Origin: an uncultured Ruminococcus sp.
GTDB taxonomy: Bacteria; Bacillota; Clostridia; Oscillospirales; Ruminococcaceae
Direction of reading: 5' to 3'
Assembly: GCA_947177345.1 (NCBI GenBank)
Contig: CAMWUB010000014.1
Span: 1 to 14,302, forward strand
Length of the DNA: 14,302 nt
The notes under the pieces are model-generated. The model saw only the letters and a program-made list of their open reading frames with translations. It ran no database searches and was not told where the DNA came from. Numbering within the stretch: the first letter of the stretch is position 1; the number at the start of each line of letters is the position of its first letter. This document shows positions 1 to 7,383 of this stretch, one piece after another. The translations under genes were made by a program, and so were the position numbers.

Positions 1-127
1 TTTTAATAAGGGTTGGTATAGGCTGAATTGGTTTGAGTGAGTTTAAACGGTGTTTTGGGTGGAAATAGAGGGTGTTTTTATTAGGATTTATTAAGTTTGA
101 GAATATTGAATTTGATAAGGGAGGAGT
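1..127. other. C-poor, G/T-rich leader upstream of the first gene
   Basis: No gene is visible. By my count the first 120 bases contain 36 G but only 2 C on the + strand, a far stronger strand asymmetry than elsewhere in the window. The segment ends in a strong ribosome-binding site, AAGGGAGGAG at 117-126. I cannot tell whether it is an untranslated leader, the tail of an upstream feature or part of a replication or transfer site. Confidence 0.5.
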
Positions 128-136
128 GTGAAATTT

Positions 137-475
137 ATGAATGATGAAAATAAGAAAATTGACCTGATATTACAGCTTTGCAAAGAAAGTTATAAATTGT
201 GTAAGACAATGGTGAACTACTTCTCCAACAGCAATGTTGACATTGAAAGAAATTTTAAAAATATTGAGAAGAATATTGATGAACTTAAAATTGAAATACA
301 TAAGCTTGACAAGTTGAAAGCAACAGAGAGTCATGTTTATACGGACGATGAACTTATGAAATTAAAGGCTACAATGAGTTGGAATCAACTTCATATACAA
401 ACAAAAATCCCTGTTTCAACATTGCAGTATCGTTGCAGACGGTACAGGAATGAAACAGGGAAGAAAGGCAGTTAA
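137..475 (+). CDS. Small coiled-coil/HTH protein, possible DNA-binding accessory protein
   Basis: 112 residues from ATG 137. An in-frame GTG at 128 lies only one base from the ribosome-binding site AAGGGAGGAG (117-126), whereas ATG 137 is spaced 10 bases from it, so 137 is preferred. The N-terminal two thirds are helical and charged with heptad-like spacing (about residues 7-60), suggesting a coiled coil or dimerisation segment. The C-terminal 36 residues (YTDDELMKLK... to YRCRRYR) read as a compact helix-turn-helix: an acidic first helix, a Trp in the turn region (MSWNQLH), then IPVSTLQYRCRRYR as a basic recognition helix. The family is not recognised. It precedes the next small gene by 4 bases and probably shares its transcript. 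A regulator or replication accessory role is inference. Confidence 0.6.
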   Translation: MNDENKKIDLILQLCKESYKLCKTMVNYFSNSNVDIERNFKNIEKNIDELKIEIHKLDKLKATESHVYTDDELMKLKATMSWNQLHIQTKIPVSTLQYRCRRYRNETGKKGS

Positions 476-479
476 AATA

Positions 480-809
480 ATGGATAACAGTTATAAAGAA
501 TTTAAGGCACTTGTAAGTGATTTGCTTGATGATTTGGTTAATTCAGATACATATGATACTGACACAATTGTATTTAAGTTCTACAAGTTTATAGTGGAGC
601 AGAACATTGAGTTATATAAGACTTATCTGAACTGCTATGGACATGATGATAAAGAAACACTGGAAAAATTGGAACATATCAGCAAAATTGATACAAAGCT
701 GAATACAGGTAAAATCAGTATGGGCGTAATATATGAGATATACGATATTTACACTGAGGACTTGTTGAATAATGATATGAGCAAGTTGGAAGAAATGACA
801 ACAAAGTAA
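480..809 (+). CDS. Hypothetical acidic helical protein
   Basis: 109 residues from ATG 480. An ATG at 450 would overlap the previous gene by 26 bases and has no usable ribosome-binding site; ATG 480 has a weak GAAAGG about 12 bases upstream. The protein is rich in Asp, Glu, Lys, Tyr and Leu (KEFKALVSDLLDDLV; YEIYDIYTEDLLNND) and looks all-helical, with no signal peptide, membrane segment or cysteine motif. I do not recognise a family. It begins 4 bases after the preceding HTH gene and ends just before a strong terminator at 839-873, so the two are likely an operon. Small acidic partners next to DNA-binding proteins are common in mobile elements, but no function is assigned. Confidence 0.6.
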   Translation: MDNSYKEFKALVSDLLDDLVNSDTYDTDTIVFKFYKFIVEQNIELYKTYLNCYGHDDKETLEKLEHISKIDTKLNTGKISMGVIYEIYDIYTEDLLNNDMSKLEEMTTK

Positions 810-838
810 TAAATTATACATACCATAAAATTTATATA

Positions 839-873
839 GTGTCACCTGATTTTTGTTGGGTGACACTTTTTTT
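839..873 (+). terminator. Rho-independent terminator between convergent genes
   Basis: Perfect 8-bp stem GTGTCACC (839-846) / GGTGACAC (859-866), 12-base loop, followed by seven T (867-873). It ends the two small rightward genes. It lies 8 bases past the stop of the leftward repressor gene, so it may also act on that strand, although the tract there is less T-rich. Confidence 0.88.
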
Positions 874-880
874 AGTGCAT

Positions 881-1108
881 TCAATCCCTGAAATCAAACA
901 GGACTTTAGGCGTTATGTCAAGAACATCACAAAGTCTGAAAATTACATCAAGTGAACAGCCTACATTTCCAAGTTCAATGGCACTTATATGACTTCTGTC
1001 TATGTCAACGAGTTCGGCAAGCTGAAGTTGTGTCAACCTGTTCTTTTTACGGTAATAGACAATATTAAGTCCAAGATTCTCATAAAGTTGTTTATACTCT
1101 GCTTTCAT
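881..1108 (-). CDS. Cro/C1-type (XRE family) HTH transcriptional regulator
   Basis: 75-residue single-domain HTH_3 protein. The core reads LTQLQLAELVDIDRSHISAIE (helices 2 and 3, about residues 25-45), then SLDVIFRLCDVLDITPKVLF, which is the classic C-terminal half of the XRE fold. An upstream in-frame extension exists, but the Met at 1108 is chosen because AGGAGG (+ strand 1117-1122) sits 8 bases ahead of it. Small stand-alone XRE proteins of this type are usually dimeric repressors of mobile-element genes. It is transcribed away from the surface operon that starts at 1312. A motif in its own promoter region (1124-1136) matches a palindrome over the -10 of that operon, so autorepression plus repression of the operon is a reasonable inference. 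Confidence 0.9.
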   Translation of the reverse strand: MKAEYKQLYENLGLNIVYYRKKNRLTQLQLAELVDIDRSHISAIELGNVGCSLDVIFRLCDVLDITPKVLFDFRD

Positions 1109-1129
1109 AGTGTGAACCTCCTGTGTGGT

Positions 1130-1160
1130 ATTATATAATAAGCATACCGCAATTTGACAA
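1130..1160 (-). promoter_or_regulatory. Candidate promoter of the XRE regulator gene
   Basis: Reading leftward, TTGTCA (1160-1155) and TATAAT (1135-1130) are separated by 19 bases; an alternative -10, TATATA, gives 17. The overlapping GTGGTAT half-site (1125-1131) supports autoregulation. The spacing is not ideal, so confidence is moderate. Confidence 0.5.
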
Positions 1161-1235
1161 AACATTAAACCTTGTGAAAACAGCGTAGTGATGTTTATAC
1201 AAGTCATTTTATTTTTGAAAAAAGTAAAAAATCTA

Positions 1236-1264
1236 TTGACATTTACTTTTTGATGTGGTATAAT
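1236..1264 (+). promoter_or_regulatory. Perfect-consensus sigma-A promoter of the surface-protein operon
   Basis: TTGACA (1236-1241), exactly 17 bases, TATAAT (1259-1264): both hexamers and the spacing match consensus. Transcription should start near 1271, giving a leader of about 40 bases to the ATG at 1312. So strong a promoter implies tight control by a repressor; see the operator at 1254-1270. Confidence 0.92.
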
Positions 1265-1270
1265 ACTACA
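1254..1270. promoter_or_regulatory. Operator-like palindrome over the -10 of the surface operon
   Basis: TGTGGTATAATACTACA is an imperfect 17-bp palindrome (one mismatched pair, plus the centre) covering the -10 hexamer and the start-site side. The 11-base string GTGGTATtATA at 1125-1135, in the promoter region of the divergent XRE gene, matches its left half and centre. A repressor bound at 1254-1270 would block the promoter at 1236. Confidence 0.6.
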
Positions 1271-1311
1271 CATTATGATAAAATTTTACAAATTAAAAGG
1301 AGAATTAATTT

Positions 1312-3237
1312 ATGAAAATCAAGAAAATTTTAATATCTTTAATGGCACTTGTTATTGTAGCAAACCAGTTTACAGGCTGTGCAGACAGCGACCTTAACAA
1401 CAATGTAATGAACAGTGAGGAAATTGTTATTACAGCTGAAAAAACAGTGTATGACAGAAAGGGCGAGTTATCCAAAATTGATTGGATAGCATTGCAGGAG
1501 AAAACATCAAACAGCAACATCAGAGAATATTTGGATAAATATTTTGACAACCACACCAATGTAAAAGGCATCAAATATGGAGCTTTCTACACCAACAAAG
1601 ACAACAACCAAGAGGGCAACAACACACTGTTCACAGTCTTAGGCAACCAGTTTGTAGCAGATACCTTAGCAACAATCACCAACACATCAAATAAAGAAAT
1701 AGCTCAATATTTAAACAAGGATTATGCAGACCTTGAGGAAAGTGATTATACATCGGCAATGTTTAACGGCTATTTTGAGTTGATACCCGACAGCACACCC
1801 AATTACTTCAATGGTGGAGCATCATTATCAAGAGCAGAGGCAATGGCATTAGTCATGAGGGCAGTGACACCAGTAGGAACACTTGAAACCAATACCACAT
1901 TTGAACAGGCAGTAACAGGCACAGCATATGACCCCTACACACCTTATGCCTCACAAGAGGACACTAACTCTTATATCTCAACAGCAGACAGCAGTCTTAA
2001 CAAAGACAATTATGCAGGAACAATGACACGAGCAGAGTACATCTATCTTGTAATGAATGAAATATATGGCACAGAGGCAGTATCAACAGCAGATGTAAGT
2101 AGTGTAAGTTTATCGGATTGTACCAACAATAGCAAGATAGCAGACACCCTCAAACTTACACCAACATCAAATCAATATCATTCAGCTTGTTTACAGTATG
2201 CCCTCCAGAACGCAGACAAGGGCGTACCAGATGAACTTTATCAATCCCTTGCAACAGCAAACACAAAAGACATAATCTCCTCAGAAACCCGTTGGGACGA
2301 GGCAATCACAAAAACAGAGGCAATAGAAATCCTGATAGCAACAATGCAGTCATATTACAATGACAATGGCTATCCCTACAACAATGCAGAGGGCGGAACA
2401 ACAGCCTCATTAGAGTCCGATGCAAAGGCATTATGGGAAAAGCAGGATAAGAATGATATGTCATGTACAGAGGAGGAGTTTATAGAGGATTATGTAACAG
2501 CAGTAGGCAATGGCTCAATGACACCAGAGGAATTTGAGGAAAGCATTGAGGGAAGATACTCAATAGCATTTGCAGAAAAGCAGGCAGAGGAAGATAAGCA
2601 GATATACATTGATAGTTTATGGGAGTGCTATGGCGGAGATAAACTCACTTGTGATAAAGAAACATTTACAAAGGAATACAACGCATACAGAGAGGAAAAA
2701 GGCGACAGCTACAGTGAAGAAGCTTTTGCAACATATATAAAAGAAAAGTATGGCAAGCAGGAGACAGAGGAAACAACAGAGGCAACAACAGAGGAGACAG
2801 AGGCAACAGAGGAAACAGGCAGTAGTGTTGATAATGACGACAGTACACCAGATAGAAACAGCAGTAACAATGATAATAGTTCAACAGGAAACAGCAACAA
2901 CAGTGGAAATAGTGGCAACAGTGGAAACAGTAGCAACGGCAACAACAGTAACAGTGGCAACAGTGGCAATACATCAAATAACAATGATACAGTTTATACG
3001 CCACCAGTAGAAACACCAGCACAGCAGGAACAAGTTTATACACCTCCTGTTGATAACACACCAGCACAGCAGGAAACAGTATACACACCACCAGTAGAAC
3101 AGACACAACAAGAACCAGTTTATACTCCACCAGTTGATAATGGTGGCTCATCAGATGGTGGAGATGACTTATCAGCATTTGGACAAGGCGGATGGGACCA
3201 AAGCATAGACGATGCAATAAATAATGCTTACAATTAA
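1312..3237 (+). CDS. Surface lipoprotein with SLH-like repeats and VYTPPV-repeat tail
   Basis: 641 residues. ATG 1312 has AGGAG (1298-1302) 9 bases upstream. Residues 1-22 are a signal peptide with lipobox F-T-G-Cys23, so the mature protein should be a diacyl-glyceryl lipoprotein on the outer face of the membrane. Three segments resemble S-layer-homology repeats by their TRAE-like signature: about 137-185 (SLSRAEAMALVMRA), 225-252 (GTMTRAEYIYLVMNE) and 285-347 (AITKTEAIEILIATM). They are diverged and cell-wall binding is unproven. Residues about 370-480 are acidic and helical. A disordered tail follows: Glu/Thr-rich (482-502), Asn/Ser/Gly-rich (503-559), four VYTPPV repeats (561, 575, 590, 603), then Gly/Asp-rich with a terminal WDQSIDDAINNAYN. 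The codons are unusually A/C-rich, like the later part of the next gene, which starts 28 bases downstream. The two proteins may form a surface pair (inference). Confidence 0.85.
   Translation: MKIKKILISLMALVIVANQFTGCADSDLNNNVMNSEEIVITAEKTVYDRKGELSKIDWIALQEKTSNSNIREYLDKYFDNHTNVKGIKYGAFYTNKDNNQEGNNTLFTVLGNQFVADTLATITNTSNKEIAQYLNKDYADLEESDYTSAMFNGYFELIPDSTPNYFNGGASLSRAEAMALVMRAVTPVGTLETNTTFEQAVTGTAYDPYTPYASQEDTNSYISTADSSLNKDNYAGTMTRAEYIYLVMNEIYGTEAVSTADVSSVSLSDCTNNSKIADTLKLTPTSNQYHSACLQYALQNADKGVPDELYQSLATANTKDIISSETRWDEAITKTEAIEILIATMQSYYNDNGYPYNNAEGGTTASLESDAKALWEKQDKNDMSCTEEEFIEDYVTAVGNGSMTPEEFEESIEGRYSIAFAEKQAEEDKQIYIDSLWECYGGDKLTCDKETFTKEYNAYREEKGDSYSEEAFATYIKEKYGKQETEETTEATTEETEATEETGSSVDNDDSTPDRNSSNNDNSSTGNSNNSGNSGNSGNSSNGNNSNSGNSGNTSNNNDTVYTPPVETPAQQEQVYTPPVDNTPAQQETVYTPPVEQTQQEPVYTPPVDNGGSSDGGDDLSAFGQGGWDQSIDDAINNAYN
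2992..3135 (+). repeat. Four VYTPPV-coding repeats
   Basis: In-frame repeats encode VYTPPV at residues 561, 575, 590 and 603, separated by Gln/Glu/Ala/Pro/Thr-rich linkers (TPAQQEQ, TPAQQET, QTQQEP). The periodicity is 13-15 codons. These are protein-level repeats in a proline-rich stalk, prone to slippage, not a CRISPR or iteron array. Confidence 0.85.
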
Positions 3238-3265
3238 AGTTGATTAATACAGGAGGTAAAGGTTT

Positions 3266-6200
3266 ATGAAAAATAAGAAATTAAAGAATATGCTTGTAGC
3301 TACAACAGCATTAGCACTGTTAACAACAAGCATACCCATGAATTTACCGGTAAATTTTATAACAGCATCAGCTACAGATGAAAATGGCTTCGGTGGTGGT
3401 AGTACAATAGGTACTGGTCCTGCTACTCATGTAAGCGACGATGCACTTAATGATGAAAATTTAGGGCTTAGAATATCATTAGTAACACTCAGAGAAAATG
3501 GTGAACGTGAAGTAGTTCAAAATATGGCAGGAACTTATTATTTTGACATTTGGGCTAGTAATTATGTTCCAGCTTACACAGCTACAAATGATTTAGGTGA
3601 GGTTACAGCGGTTTTGACAAACAGTGAAAGCAGATATAATATACCAGCAACACCTGAAAATATCACTAAGACAAGTGCATTAAAATTTGATAATGCAATG
3701 AATGATTTTATATCAAAGCAGGGTGGTACACCTGGGGTAAATCTTAATAGCTTATTGGTGCCTGGTAAAAGTACACAAGGGAATTTTATATACACTGAAT
3801 ATGGTAATAGCTTTAGTGTCTCAGGTGTAAATTTTTATAATTGGTTTATGGGGACAGGTGGAACAATTAACGGAGAGAATAAGTCTGTTTACAGCATTGT
3901 AATGCAATATCTTTATGCAAATATGCTACAGAACTTAGACTTCGACAACACTTTTTTAGTAGTAGAGCCAGTATTAAGTCTTTGTAATCCAAATGGATCA
4001 GGTAAAACAGTTGGTTATACATATGTATCTTCTTGGTACGGTTATATCGAACATAGCATAAATATTGGAAATAATGCAGGTAGTGCAACTTCAGTACGTG
4101 CAAGATTATCAAAGGTAGGAAATAGCTTTAAATTAGCAAGAACAAATAGTTCAACAACTGAAGCTGAATTAAAGTTACAACCAGTGTTAGGTTTAAGCAT
4201 ACCTGAAAAGGTTAGCTTACCAGAGGGAACAAGTAATTTTACTTTTGGTGCAGGCGATTATCTTTATAATAGTGTTGGTTGGGGCATACAAGCCTATTGG
4301 CTTAAAGACGGTATAGATAACCCAACAGGTGACCCCATAGACACTTATGACATAGACAATGACCCTACAAATCCAAATAAGCCAGAGACACCAAAGACAA
4401 TACCTGACCCAGACAATCCAGACACACCAATCTATGATAGCACAGGTGAAAAGACAATCATTAAAACCTATGTGGACTTATACACAGATGCAGACAACAA
4501 CAGTTATTATACAAAGGCAATAGACCAAGGCACATACATCGAACACAACACATCAAGCCAAGTAGTCATAACAGATGAAAGTGACCAGAACGGTGGCTAT
4601 GAGATAGTAGCATGGTATACATCACAGACAGACACCACAGATACCGATACATACAATTCAGATAGTTTACACGGCACAGATATGTTACAAACAACAGACC
4701 ACACCGACCAATTACATCAATCAATAGGCAAGGAGCAGTTTACTTTAGACGGCTACACATCAATCACAGGAATATCCGACACAGGAAGTAAGAGTTATAC
4801 ATATATAGATAATGGTACACCAAACAGTTTATCAAGCAATTCACCACAGTACACTAAAACAGATAACATACAAGAGCCAATTGAAAAGGACGACACAAAC
4901 AGTTATAATTCAGATGAATATATTGACTTAGGCACAGATAACACAATAGTGCTTTTATACATAAGAGAGCATAACTGGATAAACACAGAAACGTTTACAG
5001 GTGGAGGGCATGGCACAGGCACAGGAAGTTCAGGCGGAGGCAATGGCTCAGGTACAGGCACAGGTAGTGGCGGTACACCTGAACAAGGTGAATTAAAGAT
5101 AGTAAAGGCATATGGCATAGTAAATCCTGATACCTATGAAATAACAAATGACAAGGACACAGCAACCATAGAGAATGTCACAAGAAATGTACACATAACC
5201 TCAGAGCCAAATTACAGATTAGCGGAATATGTTTATAGTACAAGAGGAAACGAGCAGGGCAATTGGCAAGATGTAACAGCATCATCATGGGGAACATTAA
5301 CCAACACTGAACAAGATGATACAGTATTCTATATGAAAGGCTTTATAGATGGATTTAGTGAACCTTATGGCTCATCAATCTACTCATCAAAATATGCATG
5401 GACAGACACAGAGCAACCAGTAGGCAGTTTATCTTCAACATATAATTCAGACTTAACATATCCTGGAACATACGGCACAGGGCGATTAAGTGGCAACACA
5501 TTAACCAATTATAACAGTACAATCTATTTTGATATGGACGACCCAGACAATACAGATACCACAGATGATGTATTATACATATTATTCCTGAAAGAAGATG
5601 AGGTAGAATACAGTGCTGATAATTTTGTAATACCAGAGTCGTTTATCACAAGGCACAATGATTTTGCGACGAACAATATAACAGTAACAGGCAACCTCAC
5701 AGGTGAAACAACATCATATTTATTTGCAAAGCATAAGTTTAAATATAGTTTACCGTTAGTCACAGGCTTCTCCGAGTCAGACGGTGACGGCATAACAGCA
5801 TGGACAGACCCATACATCATAGCATCAATATCTCAAACAAACACAGCAACAACCAATGGGCTTATATCCAAATGGAGTAAAACGGAGTTAATCACCTACA
5901 ATCCCACAGATGATACAATAGATAAAAGAACAAGTACAGACAATAGTTATGAATTAGCAGTGCAGAAAGAGCAGACAACACCAAGCATATTATCATTTAC
6001 AAATGCGAATTATTCATATACAGCATATAGAAAAGATGATAAGCCAACATTAGCACAATGGAAATTGGAGCAACTTGATAGTTTATCAGCAGACCCAACA
6101 TATTCAATGGATACAACTGGAGCAAGTTTATCCCTATGGATACAAGGAGCAGAGGCATTTGAGACAATAGATTCATGGAACACAGATATATGCAATTACA

Positions 6201-6661
6201 GTAATAATTTAGTAGGCAACAGACAATCAAATGACACTACAAGCAATTTTAGTTTACCATTGCATTTCACTGATACAAAGGCAACAGGTGACGGATTGGA
6301 CTTGCAGAACATACCCCTGATTGACACAGACACTACAGTAAACGGCAACAACATCATAAGAAAAGCAACAGCAACAATCAGTGGCACAAGCACAGACATA
6401 CAATTAAAATCAGAATATATCAGTTTATTTGATGTAGATGTGACACAGCAGGTAGATTATCAGATACACTATGGTTCATCTAAAGGCAGTAGTTATGCTG
6501 ACGACACAAAGAATGTAACAAATGGAACAGGCACAGGCATTCAATCAGGTGGAGTGCAGGTAATGAAAAAGGACAACACAATAGTTGATAAATATGGTCA
6601 AAAACATACTATATTTATTTCAAGAAAAAAGAAGAATATGCTACACAAGAGGAAGAGGTAA
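3266..6661 (+). CDS. Large secreted multidomain surface protein
   Basis: 1131 residues. ATG 3266 has AGGAGG (3251-3256) 9 bases upstream. The N-terminus has a Lys-rich n-region, a hydrophobic core and a likely type I signal-peptidase site after ITASA (residue 36). An N-terminal module (about 37-345) leads into a Pro/Asp-rich linker (about 345-392; NPTGDP, DPTNPNKPETPK). A Thr/Ser/Asn/Tyr-rich region with a Gly-rich spacer (about 579-603) and further beta-type modules follows. The C-terminus is a short basic tail (SRKKKNMLHKRKR). There is no LPXTG, SLH repeat or C-terminal membrane span, so retention may depend on the lipoprotein encoded just upstream. Base composition shifts sharply near 4310, at the linker, suggesting that the N-terminal module was exchanged. 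The family is not identified; an adhesin or surface-exclusion role is speculation. Confidence 0.85.
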   Translation: MKNKKLKNMLVATTALALLTTSIPMNLPVNFITASATDENGFGGGSTIGTGPATHVSDDALNDENLGLRISLVTLRENGEREVVQNMAGTYYFDIWASNYVPAYTATNDLGEVTAVLTNSESRYNIPATPENITKTSALKFDNAMNDFISKQGGTPGVNLNSLLVPGKSTQGNFIYTEYGNSFSVSGVNFYNWFMGTGGTINGENKSVYSIVMQYLYANMLQNLDFDNTFLVVEPVLSLCNPNGSGKTVGYTYVSSWYGYIEHSINIGNNAGSATSVRARLSKVGNSFKLARTNSSTTEAELKLQPVLGLSIPEKVSLPEGTSNFTFGAGDYLYNSVGWGIQAYWLKDGIDNPTGDPIDTYDIDNDPTNPNKPETPKTIPDPDNPDTPIYDSTGEKTIIKTYVDLYTDADNNSYYTKAIDQGTYIEHNTSSQVVITDESDQNGGYEIVAWYTSQTDTTDTDTYNSDSLHGTDMLQTTDHTDQLHQSIGKEQFTLDGYTSITGISDTGSKSYTYIDNGTPNSLSSNSPQYTKTDNIQEPIEKDDTNSYNSDEYIDLGTDNTIVLLYIREHNWINTETFTGGGHGTGTGSSGGGNGSGTGTGSGGTPEQGELKIVKAYGIVNPDTYEITNDKDTATIENVTRNVHITSEPNYRLAEYVYSTRGNEQGNWQDVTASSWGTLTNTEQDDTVFYMKGFIDGFSEPYGSSIYSSKYAWTDTEQPVGSLSSTYNSDLTYPGTYGTGRLSGNTLTNYNSTIYFDMDDPDNTDTTDDVLYILFLKEDEVEYSADNFVIPESFITRHNDFATNNITVTGNLTGETTSYLFAKHKFKYSLPLVTGFSESDGDGITAWTDPYIIASISQTNTATTNGLISKWSKTELITYNPTDDTIDKRTSTDNSYELAVQKEQTTPSILSFTNANYSYTAYRKDDKPTLAQWKLEQLDSLSADPTYSMDTTGASLSLWIQGAEAFETIDSWNTDICNYSNNLVGNRQSNDTTSNFSLPLHFTDTKATGDGLDLQNIPLIDTDTTVNGNNIIRKATATISGTSTDIQLKSEYISLFDVDVTQQVDYQIHYGSSKGSSYADDTKNVTNGTGTGIQSGGVQVMKKDNTIVDKYGQKHTIFISRKKKNMLHKRKR

Positions 6662-6679
6662 GATACCTCTTATTTTTTT
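6653..6679 (+). terminator. Rho-independent terminator overlapping the stop codon
   Basis: Stem AAGAGGTA (6653-6660) / TACCTCTT (6664-6671), 3-base loop, then A and seven T (6673-6679). The TAA stop (6659-6661) lies inside the hairpin. It ends the surface operon and insulates the replication region. Confidence 0.88.
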
Positions 6680-6962
6680 GACTTTCTTTTTAGTTATTAT
6701 GCACTAATGATGTATTAAAGCATATACATTTGTTTATGTATACGAGTTTTTTCGTTTTAAGCAGTTGGAAGATTCTTCAAACAGTATTTTTATATCACTA
6801 CTTTAGTTAGTATGTTACCTACTTTCGTTATAATCTTACCTACTTCTGTTTTTGTGGGGGATTTTTGAAAAAAATAGTCACCTACGTGTATATGCACTTG
6901 CTAATATACAAGCATGAGCATTTAATAAATGGCTTAGAAAAAATTTTAAAGGAGCAGGAATT
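6680..6962. other. Candidate replication origin / rep control region
   Basis: A 280-base gap with no convincing gene, lying directly upstream of the two Rep-family genes. It holds, in order: hairpin TATACAT/ATGTATA with 6-base loop (6723-6742); abutting hairpin ACGA/TCGT with a T-rich loop (6742-6755); palindrome GAAGA-T-TCTTC (6768-6778); iteron-like repeats (6794-6892); a TATAAT at 6829-6834 between two repeats with no good -35; and a G-run (6856-6860). The AT-rich hairpins are plausible nick or unwinding sites for a HUH initiator. Origin function is inferred from position and repeat structure only. Confidence 0.55.
6794..6892 (+). repeat. Iteron-like direct repeats in 21-bp register
   Basis: Two near-identical 15-mers, TTACCTACTTTCGTT (6815-6829) and TTACCTACTTCTGTT (6836-6850), start 21 bases apart. 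A weaker copy, ATCACTACTTTAGTT, begins at 6794, again 21 bases earlier. A partial copy, TCACCTACGTG, begins at 6878, 42 bases after the second strong copy. All four fall on one 21-bp grid, that is two helical turns, so they would present the same DNA face. This is the usual design for iterated binding sites of a replication initiator. Confidence 0.7.
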
Positions 6963-7382
6963 ATGTATAACAGTAACATGGAATTTAAGAAAAGGAGGTT
7001 TATAGAAATCTGTAACAACAACTTTGGTATAGGTTCAATACATATTGAGTTGAATGTTAATTGCATGGCACTTATTCCAAGTATTGAGGATATGCATTAT
7101 GAGGTTGAAAAATTCATTAGAAAGATAAAAGTGCATTATAGTGACTTTATGTACATTGCGACAATTACAAAGTTGGGAGCAGGCAATTTTAGATGCAATA
7201 TGCTTTGTAACCCTGACATTAGCGAAAATGATTTGAATTTATGGAATAATGGAAATGCTCACAAGGATAAAATAAATTCATTTGATGTGCTTGATGAGTT
7301 TATTGAAGTGCTTGTATCAGGTATGCAAAGCAACAGCTATATGCGTTCAAAAAATTTAAGAATCATAAAGGAGATGTATTGA
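6963..7382 (+). CDS. Degenerate HUH Rep paralogue lacking both motif histidines
   Basis: 139 residues. AAAGGAG (6948-6954) is 8 bases before ATG 6963. It aligns along most of its length with the Rep gene that follows: RRFIEICNNNFGIG with RRSEIRQICYNNFQIG; KFIRKIKVHYSDFMYIAT with KFIKRMNHYFDDFIYIAT; NFRCNMLCNPD with NWHYHMICNID; YMRSKN with YKRSRN. The metal-binding H-x-H of the active copy is R77-C-N79 here. The YLIK tyrosine motif is absent, with a Phe (113) the best counterpart. Motif I (TLTF) is replaced by HIELN. The protein should therefore keep the fold and perhaps DNA binding but not nick DNA. Its stop and the Rep start are separated by one base, so the two are probably translationally coupled. 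Roles as copy-number or transcription regulator, or as Rep partner, are hypotheses. Confidence 0.8.
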   Translation: MYNSNMEFKKRRFIEICNNNFGIGSIHIELNVNCMALIPSIEDMHYEVEKFIRKIKVHYSDFMYIATITKLGAGNFRCNMLCNPDISENDLNLWNNGNAHKDKINSFDVLDEFIEVLVSGMQSNSYMRSKNLRIIKEMY

Positions 7383-7383
7383 A

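Noticed and set aside
2992..3135. Repeat cluster as a possible CRISPR array
   Set aside because: The repeats keep the reading frame, encode VYTPPV and vary in length; spacers are not unique and no cas genes are present.
2666..3217. Long leftward open frame opposite the lipoprotein gene
   Set aside because: It mirrors the low-complexity coding strand, giving a Leu/Cys/His-rich product with no plausible initiation signal.
3266..6661. Sortase-anchored adhesin
   Set aside because: No LPXTG-like motif, hydrophobic segment and basic tail in the required order; the basic tail alone is not enough.
6892..7005. 37-codon frame (starting MHLLIYKHEHL) overlapping the start of the short Rep paralogue
   Set aside because: It has no ribosome-binding site and ends inside the next gene; the well-spaced AAAGGAG serves ATG 6963 instead.
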